A model generated the notes under the pieces. That model worked only from the letters and a program-made list of their open reading frames with translations, searched no databases and was not told the origin of the DNA. From assembly GCA_022791315.1 (NCBI GenBank), contig JAAVYW010000038.1, forward strand, positions 1 through 64,000: a stretch of 64,000 nucleotides of DNA, read 5' to 3'. This document shows positions 41,337 to 50,079 of the stretch, in pieces. The stretch comes from Oscillospiraceae bacterium (lineage in GTDB: Bacteria; Bacillota; Clostridia; Oscillospirales; Ruminococcaceae). The translations under genes were made by a program, and so were the position numbers. The stretch's first letter is position 1. The number at the start of each line of letters is the position of its first letter.

Positions 41337-42953
41337 CTATCGAACTTCACCATCGCTCAACTTTATTACAATGACATCGTTATAGATAAGAACAGAACCT
41401 TCACTTGGATAGGAGGGCATATCTTCAATCACTCCAGAGTTTTTGAGCATTGCTATTTGTTCCCCATTGGGCCTTGGCATATTAAAACCAATATAGGTTT
41501 GGATGAAGTTCCGGGTACGTACAGAGGTTTCCGGGGAATAGAGAAGAGAATCTGTTGTACCGGTTAAAGAATTGAATTTTGAAAATTGAGAAACTTTATT
41601 TCCAAATAATTTTGTAGAGGCATTTCCGACTACTGCTACTGGAAGGTCAGGCGAATAGCCATCCAATACTTCTACACGCGCCACAATCCTATTAGCTAAT
41701 GCAAAGGAAGCCTCATAGTTAACTTGGAGGCGGAGATAGGCAACATTGCTGATACAAAAATTGTTCCAGATTAGAATAAAAGCTAAAACTGCGTGGCAGA
41801 CAAACAGGGCCTGCCCGTTTTGCCCATTCGCTTTTAGCTGTGCAGCAGCGTTTTCAAAGAGCTTGATGATAAATACATATAGGAGGAGGAAGGCGTAAAT
41901 CATTAACGCATGTACCCATGCACCGATAGAGAGAACTGTGATAAAGTTTAGGGCCAGTGGGATTAGAGCAATTGTGAGGATTAGCAGCAGAATTCGGGAA
42001 AGTTCTCTATAAATTTTTGACGAAATTATCAGGTAAAGCAAGGGAAAGGCAGACAATACCAGTAAGAGGTTTTGAATCACTTGATAAAATTTTTCAAAAA
42101 AGGAGCAATGTAAGAAGAACTGTAAAAAATTATGATAAGCAGGCGGGACTTCCAGGATGAATTTTCCAATGTTTTTGAGACTCATGCTGTCAAGACCTTG
42201 ATAGGAAACCAGTGTCGTTCCAGTTATTAGCAAAATGAGCTTCAAAACCACATAATAAAGTACTAATGAACCGATACTAATACCAATATAGCGAATCCCA
42301 TCACGGATAATTTGGGGGATAGGTTTTTTTGATAATAGATTAAAAATACAGTCTAGCAGAAACAGGCCTATTGCATAACAGATAAATGCCTGGTAAATTC
42401 CGCAAGCAGTTGCGCACAATAGGACAGCTGGAATCCAGCCGAAACGATACCGTTTAGCCAGATATGCGGCGGCAGCGTTTAGAAATAATGCAATAAAATA
42501 GGCGTCTGCGGTATACATATAGGAAAAAATGCAGGCTACTGAGGGGAATGTGACAATAAATGCCGCAGTTAAAATAATACTAAGTTTATGAGATATATCT
42601 AAAAACACAACAGTAATCCCCGCAGTGAGCGCCAACATAAGAATGGAGATGAGTGCAATTACGACAGGAAGTTGAAAATACGTACTAAAATTTGAAAAAA
42701 ACTCAAGGGACCATCTGCCGGAACTTAACACATCATTGTCATAATAAATACGCCATACGCTGTCATGGTTTAGGAGTAAATTGGTAAAAACATAAATATG
42801 TGTGACTGCACCGATAAGGCAGGCAGACAAAAAAGCAAGCCGGAATGGATGCGGAAGGCGTCTCCAGGGATGATTCCATACAGCAGCCGATTCATTCTGG
42901 GATGGAGGAATATCCTTATGCTGTATCTGCATTCTATTTCTCTTTTTACTCAT
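41337..42953 (-). CDS. GtrII-like polytopic glucosyltransferase
   Basis: This is a 538-residue integral membrane protein with about ten to twelve helices. The segment N-H-D-S-V-W-R-I-Y-Y-D-N-D-V-L-S-S-G-R-W in the first outer loop is the mark of the GtrII (Glucos_trans_II) family, which moves glucose from a polyprenyl carrier to a surface glycan. A non-membrane C-terminal domain of about 130 residues follows. Together with gtrA- and gtrB-like genes upstream it completes a three-gene glycosylation cassette. The DNA is markedly AT-rich relative to neighbours. Confidence 0.85.
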   Translation of the reverse strand: MSKKRNRMQIQHKDIPPSQNESAAVWNHPWRRLPHPFRLAFLSACLIGAVTHIYVFTNLLLNHDSVWRIYYDNDVLSSGRWSLEFFSNFSTYFQLPVVIALISILMLALTAGITVVFLDISHKLSIILTAAFIVTFPSVACIFSYMYTADAYFIALFLNAAAAYLAKRYRFGWIPAVLLCATACGIYQAFICYAIGLFLLDCIFNLLSKKPIPQIIRDGIRYIGISIGSLVLYYVVLKLILLITGTTLVSYQGLDSMSLKNIGKFILEVPPAYHNFLQFFLHCSFFEKFYQVIQNLLLVLSAFPLLYLIISSKIYRELSRILLLILTIALIPLALNFITVLSIGAWVHALMIYAFLLLYVFIIKLFENAAAQLKANGQNGQALFVCHAVLAFILIWNNFCISNVAYLRLQVNYEASFALANRIVARVEVLDGYSPDLPVAVVGNASTKLFGNKVSQFSKFNSLTGTTDSLLYSPETSVRTRNFIQTYIGFNMPRPNGEQIAMLKNSGVIEDMPSYPSEGSVLIYNDVIVIKLSDGEVR

Positions 42954-42965
42954 TCTACTCTCTCC

Positions 42966-43370
42966 CTATTTTTGAAATGCAAAAAATCTCTGCCCCAAAT
43001 AATTTAGCCCGGTATACAGGCACATCCCCACCAGCATAGCGATATTTTCCTGCACCTGGATAGCCTGCCCTGACAGCAGGTACAAGACTAATGGTTTTGC
43101 CGCACCATAGGCAAGGAAATAACATACCGCCACATTTAAAGCAAATTTCCCCACCTGCTTCCAGGACCACTCTTTCTTCTGAAAAGTGAAATACTTATTT
43201 AAAAAGAAACTCACAATACTGCCTATCACATAATTCGCCGCAGAAGAAAACCAGTAGGAACATCCGGCCAGATTATAGAGAAGGAACATAATGCCGCAGC
43301 CTACCAGAGTGTTGAATATCCCGACTATGAGAAATTTTAATACGGTTTTATCGAATAGCTTTTGCGCCAT
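42966..43370 (-). CDS. GtrA-family membrane protein (polyprenyl-sugar flippase)
   Basis: A 134-residue protein with four membrane helices. It has the GtrA signature F-L-I-V-G-I-F-N-T-L-V-G near the start, N-Y-V-I-G-S-I-V-S-F-F-L-N-K-Y-F-T-F and N-Y-L-G-Q-R-F-F-A-F at the end. GtrA proteins flip undecaprenyl-phosphate-glucose across the membrane. The start overlaps the glycosyltransferase gene by 23 nt, and the GtrII-like gene follows 12 nt after its stop. Confidence 0.9.
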   Translation of the reverse strand: MAQKLFDKTVLKFLIVGIFNTLVGCGIMFLLYNLAGCSYWFSSAANYVIGSIVSFFLNKYFTFQKKEWSWKQVGKFALNVAVCYFLAYGAAKPLVLYLLSGQAIQVQENIAMLVGMCLYTGLNYLGQRFFAFQK

Positions 43371-44316
43371 GCTTATGCGTTTCCTCCGTTTCGCCGGTAA
43401 TATAGACGGGCCGTTTCTTGGTCTCCAAATAGGTTTTGGCTAAATACTGCCCAAGAATCCCCAGGGAAAGTTGAATCGACCCGCCGACCAACAAAAGCAG
43501 GCAGGCCAAGGTAGGGAATCCGGCCACGGGTTCCCCCCAGATTAGGGTTTTGAGTATGATAACAATAATCCAAAGAAAAGCAGCCAGACAAAAGAAGACC
43601 CCCATCAGGGAGGCAATAGCCAGGGGGGCGGTGGAAAAAGCGGTGATGCCTTCCACAGAATAGAGGAAAAGTTTCCAAAATGACCATTTAGTCTCTCCAG
43701 CCACGCGTTCCACATTTTCACAGGGAATCCATTTGGTTTTAAACCCAACCCAGCCATATATCCCCTTGGAAAAGCGGTTGTATTCTGCCATGGAGAGAAT
43801 GGCGTCTATCATGGGACGCTTCATCATACGGAAATCCTGGGCGCCATCGACAATGTCCGTCGTGGAAATACGATTGACAATCTTGTAAAACAGACGCGCA
43901 AAAAAGCTGCGGATAGGCGGTTCTCCTATACGATTGACCCGGCGGGTGGCAACGGAATCAAACTCGCCGCTTTGCAAGGCGTCAAACATCTCCGGCAGCA
44001 GGGTGGGGGGATGCTGCAAATCAGCATCCATGGTAACGGCATAATCACCGCGGGCATTTTCCAACCCTGCGTATAGCGCGGACTCCTTTCCAAAATTGCG
44101 GGAAAAGGAGACATAACGCACCCGCTGGTCTTCTTTGGCATAAGTGCGCAACAGCTCTAATGTGTTGTCCCGGGAACCATCGTCTATAAAGAGGAACTCG
44201 CAGGAGAGGCTGTACTGTTCCAGGAGAATGCCGGCGACTCTTTGAATCTCAGGTAAAAAATGAGGCAGCGCCGCCTCTTCGTTATAACAGGGCACAATGA
44301 TGGAAAGCAAACTCAT
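43348..44316 (-). CDS. GtrB-like glycosyltransferase family 2 (polyprenyl-phosphate glucosyltransferase)
   Basis: The 322-residue protein has an N-terminal GT-A domain with I-I-V-P-C-Y-N-E-E-A, F-I-D-D-G-S-R-D-N-T, D-Y-A-V-T-M-D-A-D-L-Q-H-P-P (the D-x-D metal site) and S-K-G-I-Y-G-W-V-G-F. Two C-terminal membrane helices lie near 230-300. This is the DPM1/GtrB architecture, which makes undecaprenyl-phosphate-sugar from a nucleotide sugar. It is first in the operon gtrB-gtrA-gtrII. AGGAGGGAATTC precedes the start. Confidence 0.9.
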   Translation of the reverse strand: MSLLSIIVPCYNEEAALPHFLPEIQRVAGILLEQYSLSCEFLFIDDGSRDNTLELLRTYAKEDQRVRYVSFSRNFGKESALYAGLENARGDYAVTMDADLQHPPTLLPEMFDALQSGEFDSVATRRVNRIGEPPIRSFFARLFYKIVNRISTTDIVDGAQDFRMMKRPMIDAILSMAEYNRFSKGIYGWVGFKTKWIPCENVERVAGETKWSFWKLFLYSVEGITAFSTAPLAIASLMGVFFCLAAFLWIIVIILKTLIWGEPVAGFPTLACLLLLVGGSIQLSLGILGQYLAKTYLETKKRPVYITGETEETHKHGAKAIR

Positions 44317-44353
44317 AGAATTCCCTCCTAATCTCCTCGATAGAACGTACAGT

Positions 44354-44421
44354 CACAGTCTTTTTCCAGAAAAAGACTGTGAGGAGCATGCTCCTCACAA
44401 AGAGCTTTATATGCGGCTCTT
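44354..44421. repeat. Cluster of three palindromes upstream of the gtr operon
   Basis: CACAGTCTTTTT / AAAAAGACTGTG (44354-44381, 12 bp), the 20-bp palindrome GTGAGGAGCATGCTCCTCAC (44379-44398), and AAGAGC / GCTCTT (44400-44421) follow each other with almost no spacing, 30-100 bp upstream of the glycosyltransferase start. The cluster lies where the operon leader should be. Its role is unknown; a structured leader or operator group is possible. Confidence 0.65.
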
Positions 44422-44576
44422 CAAAAATAGGCAAAATAATTATTTTGGTATAAACGCACAATTTTAAAAATATTTTTTGTATAAAATTACTATATCATGT
44501 CGAAATGGAAAATGCAAGCACTTTTGCCATTCCCCCTGCATTTTCACAAAAAACTGTAGGAATTGCGCTGGAAGTA

Positions 44577-44585
44577 TGGTATAAT
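44577..44585 (+). promoter_or_regulatory. Extended -10 promoter of the lipoprotein-two-component operon
   Basis: TGGTATAAT (44577-44585) is an extended -10 with a perfect TATAAT; no good -35 is visible. It lies about 90 nt before the lipoprotein start. Confidence 0.55.
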
Positions 44586-44673
44586 GGCCTTACCGATTTG
44601 GTAAGGATACAGAGTTGCTTGCTGGCGGCGGAAACGGGCGCCTGAGAAACAAAGGGGCGGGAGAAAGATTAGG

Positions 44674-45978
44674 ATGAAAAAATTGCTGCTTTTGCTGCCG
44701 CTGGTGCTGATGTTGGGCGGCTGTTTGCTGGAGGCGGATGTGGAAAATCTGATGAGCCCGCCCAAGCTCTCCAGGGAGCAGATGGATGTCTATGCGGCGC
44801 TCACTGCGGTGACGGGTTCTAAAATCAAGCTGCACTATCCGGCTGGGGGGGACTACCGGTCTCCGTTTATTTTCTGCGACCTGGACGGGGATGGGGAAGA
44901 AGAGGCGTTGGTGCTCTATTACCCGGAGGGGAGCGGGGCCAATGTGCGCATTAACGTGCTGGAACAGGAGACCGGGGCTTGGCGCAGCGTGTATGACATC
45001 AGCGGGTATTCCAGCCAGGTGGAATCCGTGGGGTTCCTGTCCCTGTCAGGGGCGGTGGGCACAGATTTTGTCGTTGGCTGGCAGATGTACAGCTTGGACG
45101 ACAACATCTTCACCCTCTATGAGTACCAGGACAGCAGGCTGACAGATTTATACAGCGACGGCTTTTCCCGGCTGCTGACGGTTTCCGGGGGTTCCCATGA
45201 CAGCTTGGCAGTGGTGCAGCGTTCCCGGACGATGAAGCAGGCGGCGCTGCGGCTGCTGGACCGGGAGGAGGGGGAAGTGGTGACAGTGATGGAGACCGCC
45301 CTTTCCCCGGACACAGAGACCTATCTCCAGCTGGTGCAGGGCAAGACCCAGGAGGGGCTCACGGCCTTTTTCATTGATGGGCAGCGTTCGGACGGGAAGA
45401 CAGCCACGCAGGTGGTGTGTATTCGGGGGAGGGAGCTGCAAAACCTGAGCTATGACCCGGAGGAGGGGCTGGATTTGATGGTGGCGACCCAGCGGAGCGA
45501 GGCCATCTTCTGCCAGGACATTGACGGGGATGGGGTGACGGAGATACCGGTGCAGACCTTGATTCCCGGGTATGAGGACTACCCGGAAGAGGAGCAGCGG
45601 TTTTTGGTCTCCTGGTGTGTGATTGAGGAGGGGCGGTATCAGGAGAAATCCCGCACCTTTTTCAACAGCAGGGATGGGTATTATTTCCTCATTCCGGAGA
45701 CTTGGGGGGACCAATTTACCATTTATTACGACGAATCGCTGGATGAATACGTATTTATGCAGCACTTGGTGGGGGGATTATCAAAAAACCGCACGTTTAT
45801 GAAGCTGCGCACCTGCCGCCAGGGGGACGACCGCAACCGGGCCGGGTTGGAAAACTATGCCCGGGTGGGGGCCAGGGGGATGCGGGAATACTATGTCTAT
45901 CTGGCGGGGCGGCAGGATGAGGCGGAAATCTATGTGAGCAAAAGCCTCTTTAATGCCAGTTTTTCCATCCTGGACTAG
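44674..45978 (+). CDS. Lipoprotein upstream of a two-component system
   Basis: A 434-residue protein with lipoprotein signal and lipobox L-M-L-G-G-C (Cys at residue 17). It contains two D-x-D-x-D-G segments, F-C-D-L-D-G-D-G-E-E-E-A near residue 70 and C-Q-D-I-D-G-D-G-V-T-E-I near residue 280, resembling FG-GAP/VCBS calcium-binding turns of beta-propellers. The remaining sequence is beta-rich. It is followed 40 nt later by a response regulator and histidine kinase, so it may modulate or be the sensed partner of that kinase. No enzymatic motif is seen. Confidence 0.82.
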   Translation: MKKLLLLLPLVLMLGGCLLEADVENLMSPPKLSREQMDVYAALTAVTGSKIKLHYPAGGDYRSPFIFCDLDGDGEEEALVLYYPEGSGANVRINVLEQETGAWRSVYDISGYSSQVESVGFLSLSGAVGTDFVVGWQMYSLDDNIFTLYEYQDSRLTDLYSDGFSRLLTVSGGSHDSLAVVQRSRTMKQAALRLLDREEGEVVTVMETALSPDTETYLQLVQGKTQEGLTAFFIDGQRSDGKTATQVVCIRGRELQNLSYDPEEGLDLMVATQRSEAIFCQDIDGDGVTEIPVQTLIPGYEDYPEEEQRFLVSWCVIEEGRYQEKSRTFFNSRDGYYFLIPETWGDQFTIYYDESLDEYVFMQHLVGGLSKNRTFMKLRTCRQGDDRNRAGLENYARVGARGMREYYVYLAGRQDEAEIYVSKSLFNASFSILD

Positions 45979-46018
45979 GGAATGGCCGGGGTGTTTTGTG
46001 TGAAGGGAGTGACTGACT

Positions 46019-46720
46019 GTGAAACGGGTTTTAGTGGTGGAGGACGAAGACGCTATCCGGGACTTTGAGGTGATTAACCTCAAACGGATGGGATATGAAG
46101 TGACGGACGTGGCCGACGGGGACCGGGCGTGGGAGATTTTCCTGGCAGAGGGGGGCAACTTTGACGTTGTGCTGCTGGACATCATGATGCCGGGGATAGA
46201 CGGGCTGACGCTGTGCAAAAAAATCCGGGGACAGAATGCGGCGGTGGGCATTATCATGCTCTCGGCCAAGACCCAGGAGATGGACAAGGTATCGGCGCTG
46301 ATGTACGGGGCGGACGACTATGTGACAAAGCCCTTTGGGCCGGCGGAGCTGGTGGCAAGGGTGGACGCCGTGCACCGGCGGGTGACAATGCTCAAGGGGA
46401 TGACCGAGAAGCCGGCGGGGGATATGCTGGTTTCGGGGGATTTTGTGCTCAACCTGCAGAGCCGGTCCCTGACAAAGGGCGGCAAGCCCATTGACCTGAC
46501 CCAGGTGGAATTCCAGATTATGGAGTTCTTTATGAGCCGGGAAGATGTGGCGCTGGAACGGAACGAAATCCTGGCCCAGGTGTGGGGCGAGGACTACACC
46601 GGGGATGTGAAGATTGTGGACGTGAACGTGCGCAGGCTGCGCATGAAGGTGGAGGACGAACCCAGCGAACCCACCCATATCCTCACGGTGTGGGGGTATG
46701 GCTACCGGTGGAAGGGATAA
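46019..46720 (+). CDS. OmpR/PhoB-family response regulator
   Basis: This is a 233-residue regulator. The receiver domain has V-V-E-D-E-D, phospho-acceptor Asp in V-V-L-L-D-I-M-M-P-G-I-D-G, Thr/Ser switch I-I-M-L-S-A-K and K-P-F-G. The winged-helix output has L-T-Q-V-E-F-Q-I-M-E-F-F, V-D-V-N-V-R-R-L-R-M-K-V and W-G-Y-G-Y-R-W. The start is GTG at 46019, with GGGAG upstream. The cognate kinase gene follows 41 nt downstream. Confidence 0.95.
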   Translation: MKRVLVVEDEDAIRDFEVINLKRMGYEVTDVADGDRAWEIFLAEGGNFDVVLLDIMMPGIDGLTLCKKIRGQNAAVGIIMLSAKTQEMDKVSALMYGADDYVTKPFGPAELVARVDAVHRRVTMLKGMTEKPAGDMLVSGDFVLNLQSRSLTKGGKPIDLTQVEFQIMEFFMSREDVALERNEILAQVWGEDYTGDVKIVDVNVRRLRMKVEDEPSEPTHILTVWGYGYRWKG

Positions 46721-46761
46721 GGGGAAACCCCGGAAGAGAAGCACAGAGGAGATGAACGGGA

Positions 46762-48240
46762 ATGGCGATGCGCAGTATTACCAAGCGGTGGCTTTACAAC
46801 AGCATGTCGCTGATTCTGGTTATCTTAATTGTGATTTTAATTGTGGCGGCTTACTCGATTAAGAGCTACTACTATAATGGGGTGCGGCAATCGGTGGAGT
46901 CCAGGGCCACGGTGATGGAGAACATGCTGGGTTCCTATGCCCAGAGCGGAAGCGGGGACTATGACGACCAGGTGCGGTCCCTGGTGGAGGAATTTTCGGA
47001 TAAGGACAAGATGGAGCTGATGGCGATTGACCAGACAGGGGGGATTCCCCTGACCTCCAGCGGGTTTGCGGTGGAGGAGAAGATGGCGATGCCGGACTAC
47101 TATGCCGCCCTGGAGAGCGGGGGGCGGGGGAGCTTTACCGGGTTATCCTCTACCGGGGAGAACATCTTTGCGGTGACGCTGCTGACGCCGGTGGCCTCGG
47201 GGGAGATTACGGCGCTGCGGCTGGTGACCTCCCTGGAGGCGATTGACCGGCAGATTGTGTATATCATCATTGTGCTCACGGCGCTGGGGATTGCCATCAT
47301 CTTCTTTGTGGTGCTCACCAGCTCCTATTTCATCAAGTCCATCGTGCGGCCGGTGGGGAAGCTGGGGGCTGTGGCAAAGCGGATTGCCTCCGGGGACTTT
47401 GAGGCGCGGATTGAGAAAAAGCACGACGATGAGATTGGGGAGCTGTGCGATGTCATCAACTACATGGCGGGGGAGCTGGGGTCTACAGAGACCATGAAAA
47501 ATGACTTTATCTCCTCTGTCTCCCACGAGCTGCGCACGCCGCTGACGGCAATCCAGGGATGGGCGGAGACCATCCAGGACTGTGTGGGCTCCCCGGACGA
47601 GGCCGACCGGGAGACGGCGGAAAAAGGGGTGCAGGTGATTATCAACGAGGCGGGGCGGCTCACCGGGATGGTGGAGGAGCTGCTGGACTTTTCCCGGATG
47701 CAGTCGGGCCGGCTGGTTTTGGTGAAGGACAAAATGGATTTGGTGGCGGAGCTCTCGGAGGCCTACCTGATGTTTACCCAGCGGGCGCTGCGGGAGAATA
47801 TCCGCATTGACTACGACGAGCCGGAGATTTTCTCCCCGGTCTTCGGCGACAAGAACCGGCTGCGGCAGGTGTTTATCAATATCATTGAGAACGCCCTAAA
47901 ATACTCTGACGCGGGGGATGTGATTACCATCTCGGCAGAGGAGGCAGGGGGGAAAATCCGGGTGGCGATTGCCGACACCGGCTGCGGCATCAAGGCAGAG
48001 GATTTGCCCAAGGTGAAGACCAAGTTCTTTAAGGGCAACTCCACCCGCAGGGGCTCCGGTATCGGGCTGGCAGTGGCGGACGAGATTGTGAGGCTCCACG
48101 AGGGGACGCTGGAAATTGAGAGCGAGGAGAATAAGGGCACCACGGTGACGATTACCCTGCCGGTGATTCAGAAGCGGGGGGATGGGGACAGCATGAAAAT
48201 TGTGGAGAACACAGTGGAGACGCCCCGGGAGGCGGAATGA
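46762..48240 (+). CDS. Membrane sensor histidine kinase
   Basis: The 492-residue protein has two membrane helices (about residues 15-35 and 165-190) flanking an extracellular domain of about 130 residues. HAMP follows, then HisKA with F-I-S-S-V-S-H-E-L-R-T-P-L-T-A-I and an ATPase domain with N-I-I-E-N-A-L-K-Y-S, D-T-G-C-G-I and G-S-G-I-G-L-A. It pairs with the OmpR-type regulator just upstream. The stop overlaps the start of the DUF1385 gene (ATGA), so they are coupled. Confidence 0.95.
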   Translation: MAMRSITKRWLYNSMSLILVILIVILIVAAYSIKSYYYNGVRQSVESRATVMENMLGSYAQSGSGDYDDQVRSLVEEFSDKDKMELMAIDQTGGIPLTSSGFAVEEKMAMPDYYAALESGGRGSFTGLSSTGENIFAVTLLTPVASGEITALRLVTSLEAIDRQIVYIIIVLTALGIAIIFFVVLTSSYFIKSIVRPVGKLGAVAKRIASGDFEARIEKKHDDEIGELCDVINYMAGELGSTETMKNDFISSVSHELRTPLTAIQGWAETIQDCVGSPDEADRETAEKGVQVIINEAGRLTGMVEELLDFSRMQSGRLVLVKDKMDLVAELSEAYLMFTQRALRENIRIDYDEPEIFSPVFGDKNRLRQVFINIIENALKYSDAGDVITISAEEAGGKIRVAIADTGCGIKAEDLPKVKTKFFKGNSTRRGSGIGLAVADEIVRLHEGTLEIESEENKGTTVTITLPVIQKRGDGDSMKIVENTVETPREAE

Positions 48241-49211
48241 AACTGGGAATATCCCATGTGATAGAGAAAGAAGGCTTAGGATTGGCACGGGAACAGATTA
48301 AGACCTCCATTGGGGGGGAAGCGCTGATTGAGGGGATTATGATGAAGGGGCCCAAGGTCTCGGCCATGGCAAACCGGCTGCCGGACGGCTCCATTGACCT
48401 GGAGCTGCTGGATTTCCACCCCATCAAGGAGAAAGTCCCCTTTTTGGGGCTGCCGCTGATTCGGGGGAGCGTGAATTTTATTGAAATGATGCTCACCAGC
48501 TACAAGTGCCTGAACAAATCGGTGCAGAAGGTGGGGTTGGAGGACGAGGAGCCCTCGGCCTTTGAAAAAAAGCTGACAAAGCTCTTTGGCGACAAGTTTG
48601 CCGCCGTGCTCACAGGGGTGAGCGCCGTGCTGGGGATGCTGCTGGCAGTGGGCCTCTTTTTGGTGCTGCCCACAGTGCTGGTGAAACTGCTGGGGAACTG
48701 GCTGCCCATTACAGGCGTGGCCTCCCTGATAGAAGGGGTGGTAAAGCTGGGGATTTTTGTGCTCTACCTGGCCTTGGTTTCCCACATGCCGGAGATGGCA
48801 AGGCTCTTTGGCTACCACGGGGCGGAGCACAAGACCATTGCCTGCTACGAGGCGGGGGAGGAGCTGACGGTGGAGAACATCCGGAAGCACCGGCGCTTCC
48901 ATCCCCGCTGCGGCACCAGCTTTTTGCTGATTACCCTTGTCATCAGCATCTTGGCCTCCAGCATTGTCACCTGGGAGAGCGCGCTGATAAGGGTGGGCCT
49001 CAAGCTGCTGATGCTCCCCCTGGTGATGGGGGTATCCTATGAAATCATCCGCTTTGCGGGGCGGCACGACAACGCCTTTACCCGCATTATCTCCGCGCCG
49101 GGGTTGTGGCTCCAACGGCTCACCACCAAGGAGCCGGACGACGGGATGATTGAAATTGCCATTGCCGCTGTGACTCCGGTGATTCCCACAGACGGGTCGG
49201 ACCGGATATAG
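48237..49211 (+). CDS. DUF1385 family membrane protein (YqhQ-like)
   Basis: This 324-residue protein contains I-G-G-E-A-L-I-E-G-I-M-M-K-G-P near the start, L-I-R-G-S-V-N-F, F-G-Y-H-G-A-E-H-K-T-I-A-C-Y-E and R-R-F-H-P-R-C-G-T-S-F, the conserved DUF1385 blocks. Three to four membrane helices are present. The family often sits just before prmC and prfA in Firmicutes, and prmC does follow here. Function is not established; His/Glu/Cys clusters suggest metal binding. Confidence 0.93.
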   Translation: MKLGISHVIEKEGLGLAREQIKTSIGGEALIEGIMMKGPKVSAMANRLPDGSIDLELLDFHPIKEKVPFLGLPLIRGSVNFIEMMLTSYKCLNKSVQKVGLEDEEPSAFEKKLTKLFGDKFAAVLTGVSAVLGMLLAVGLFLVLPTVLVKLLGNWLPITGVASLIEGVVKLGIFVLYLALVSHMPEMARLFGYHGAEHKTIACYEAGEELTVENIRKHRRFHPRCGTSFLLITLVISILASSIVTWESALIRVGLKLLMLPLVMGVSYEIIRFAGRHDNAFTRIISAPGLWLQRLTTKEPDDGMIEIAIAAVTPVIPTDGSDRI

Positions 49212-49224
49212 GGGCGGTGATGGG

Positions 49225-50064
49225 ATGCGCCTGTGGGAGGTTTGGCAGAGGGGGAAGGCCCTGCTGGAAAATGCGGGGATTCCCCATGTAAATTTTGAAT
49301 TGGGGCTTTTATTTGAACATACGTTCTGTTATAATAGGGTTGACCTGCTGGGAAAGGGGGAGGAGGAGGCAGGGGAACCCGCCTGCGAGGCATTCTTTGC
49401 CGCAGTGGAGCGGCGGCGGGGGGGATACCCGCTGCAATACCTCCTGGGGGAGTGGGAGTTTTACGGGCTGCCCTTCTTTGTGGGGGAGGGGGTTCTGGCC
49501 CCCAGGGCGGACACGGAGCGGCTGGTGGAAATCTGCCTGGAACGGCTGGCAGGGCGGGGGGAACCCCGGGTGTTGGAGCTCTGCAGCGGCAGCGGGTGCA
49601 TTGCTGTGGCGCTGGAAAAGCATCTGCCGGGGGGGAACATCACGGCGGTGGAGAAATCGGAACAGGCCTATGGGTATCTGCTGCGCAACCTGGAACGGCA
49701 CGGGAGCCGGGTGGATCCGGTGCTGGCGGACGCGCTGGACTACAGGCCGGCAGGGAGCTACGACCTGATTGCCGCCAACCCGCCCTACGTGGGGGAGGGG
49801 GAGAGGGGCCTGCTCTCGGCCGAGACGGCCTTTGAGCCGCCGGAGGCGCTCTTTGCAGGGGAGGAGGGGCTCTATTTTTATCGGGAACTCACGGCCCGGT
49901 ATGCTCCGGCGCTGCGGGCGGGGGGCGTGCTGGCCTATGAGATTGGGTATGCCCAGGGGGACGCGGTGGCAGGTATCCTGCAAAGGGCGGGGCTTGGGGA
50001 TATCCGGGTGGAAAAGGACTACGGGGGGAATGACCGGGTGGTATCTGGAATCAGGGAAACATGA
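49225..50064 (+). CDS. prmC: Peptide chain release factor N5-glutamine methyltransferase
   Basis: A 279-residue SAM-dependent methyltransferase that modifies the GGQ glutamine of release factors. Motifs are V-L-E-L-C-S-G-S-G-C-I-A-V (SAM loop), I-A-A-N-P-P-Y-V (catalytic N-P-P-Y) and L-A-P-R-A-D-T-E-R-L-V-E. It usually follows prfA; here DUF1385 precedes it and no prfA is in the window. It starts 13 nt after DUF1385. Confidence 0.95.
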   Translation: MRLWEVWQRGKALLENAGIPHVNFELGLLFEHTFCYNRVDLLGKGEEEAGEPACEAFFAAVERRRGGYPLQYLLGEWEFYGLPFFVGEGVLAPRADTERLVEICLERLAGRGEPRVLELCSGSGCIAVALEKHLPGGNITAVEKSEQAYGYLLRNLERHGSRVDPVLADALDYRPAGSYDLIAANPPYVGEGERGLLSAETAFEPPEALFAGEEGLYFYRELTARYAPALRAGGVLAYEIGYAQGDAVAGILQRAGLGDIRVEKDYGGNDRVVSGIRET

Positions 50065-50079
50065 GGGGAGTGGAGAGCT

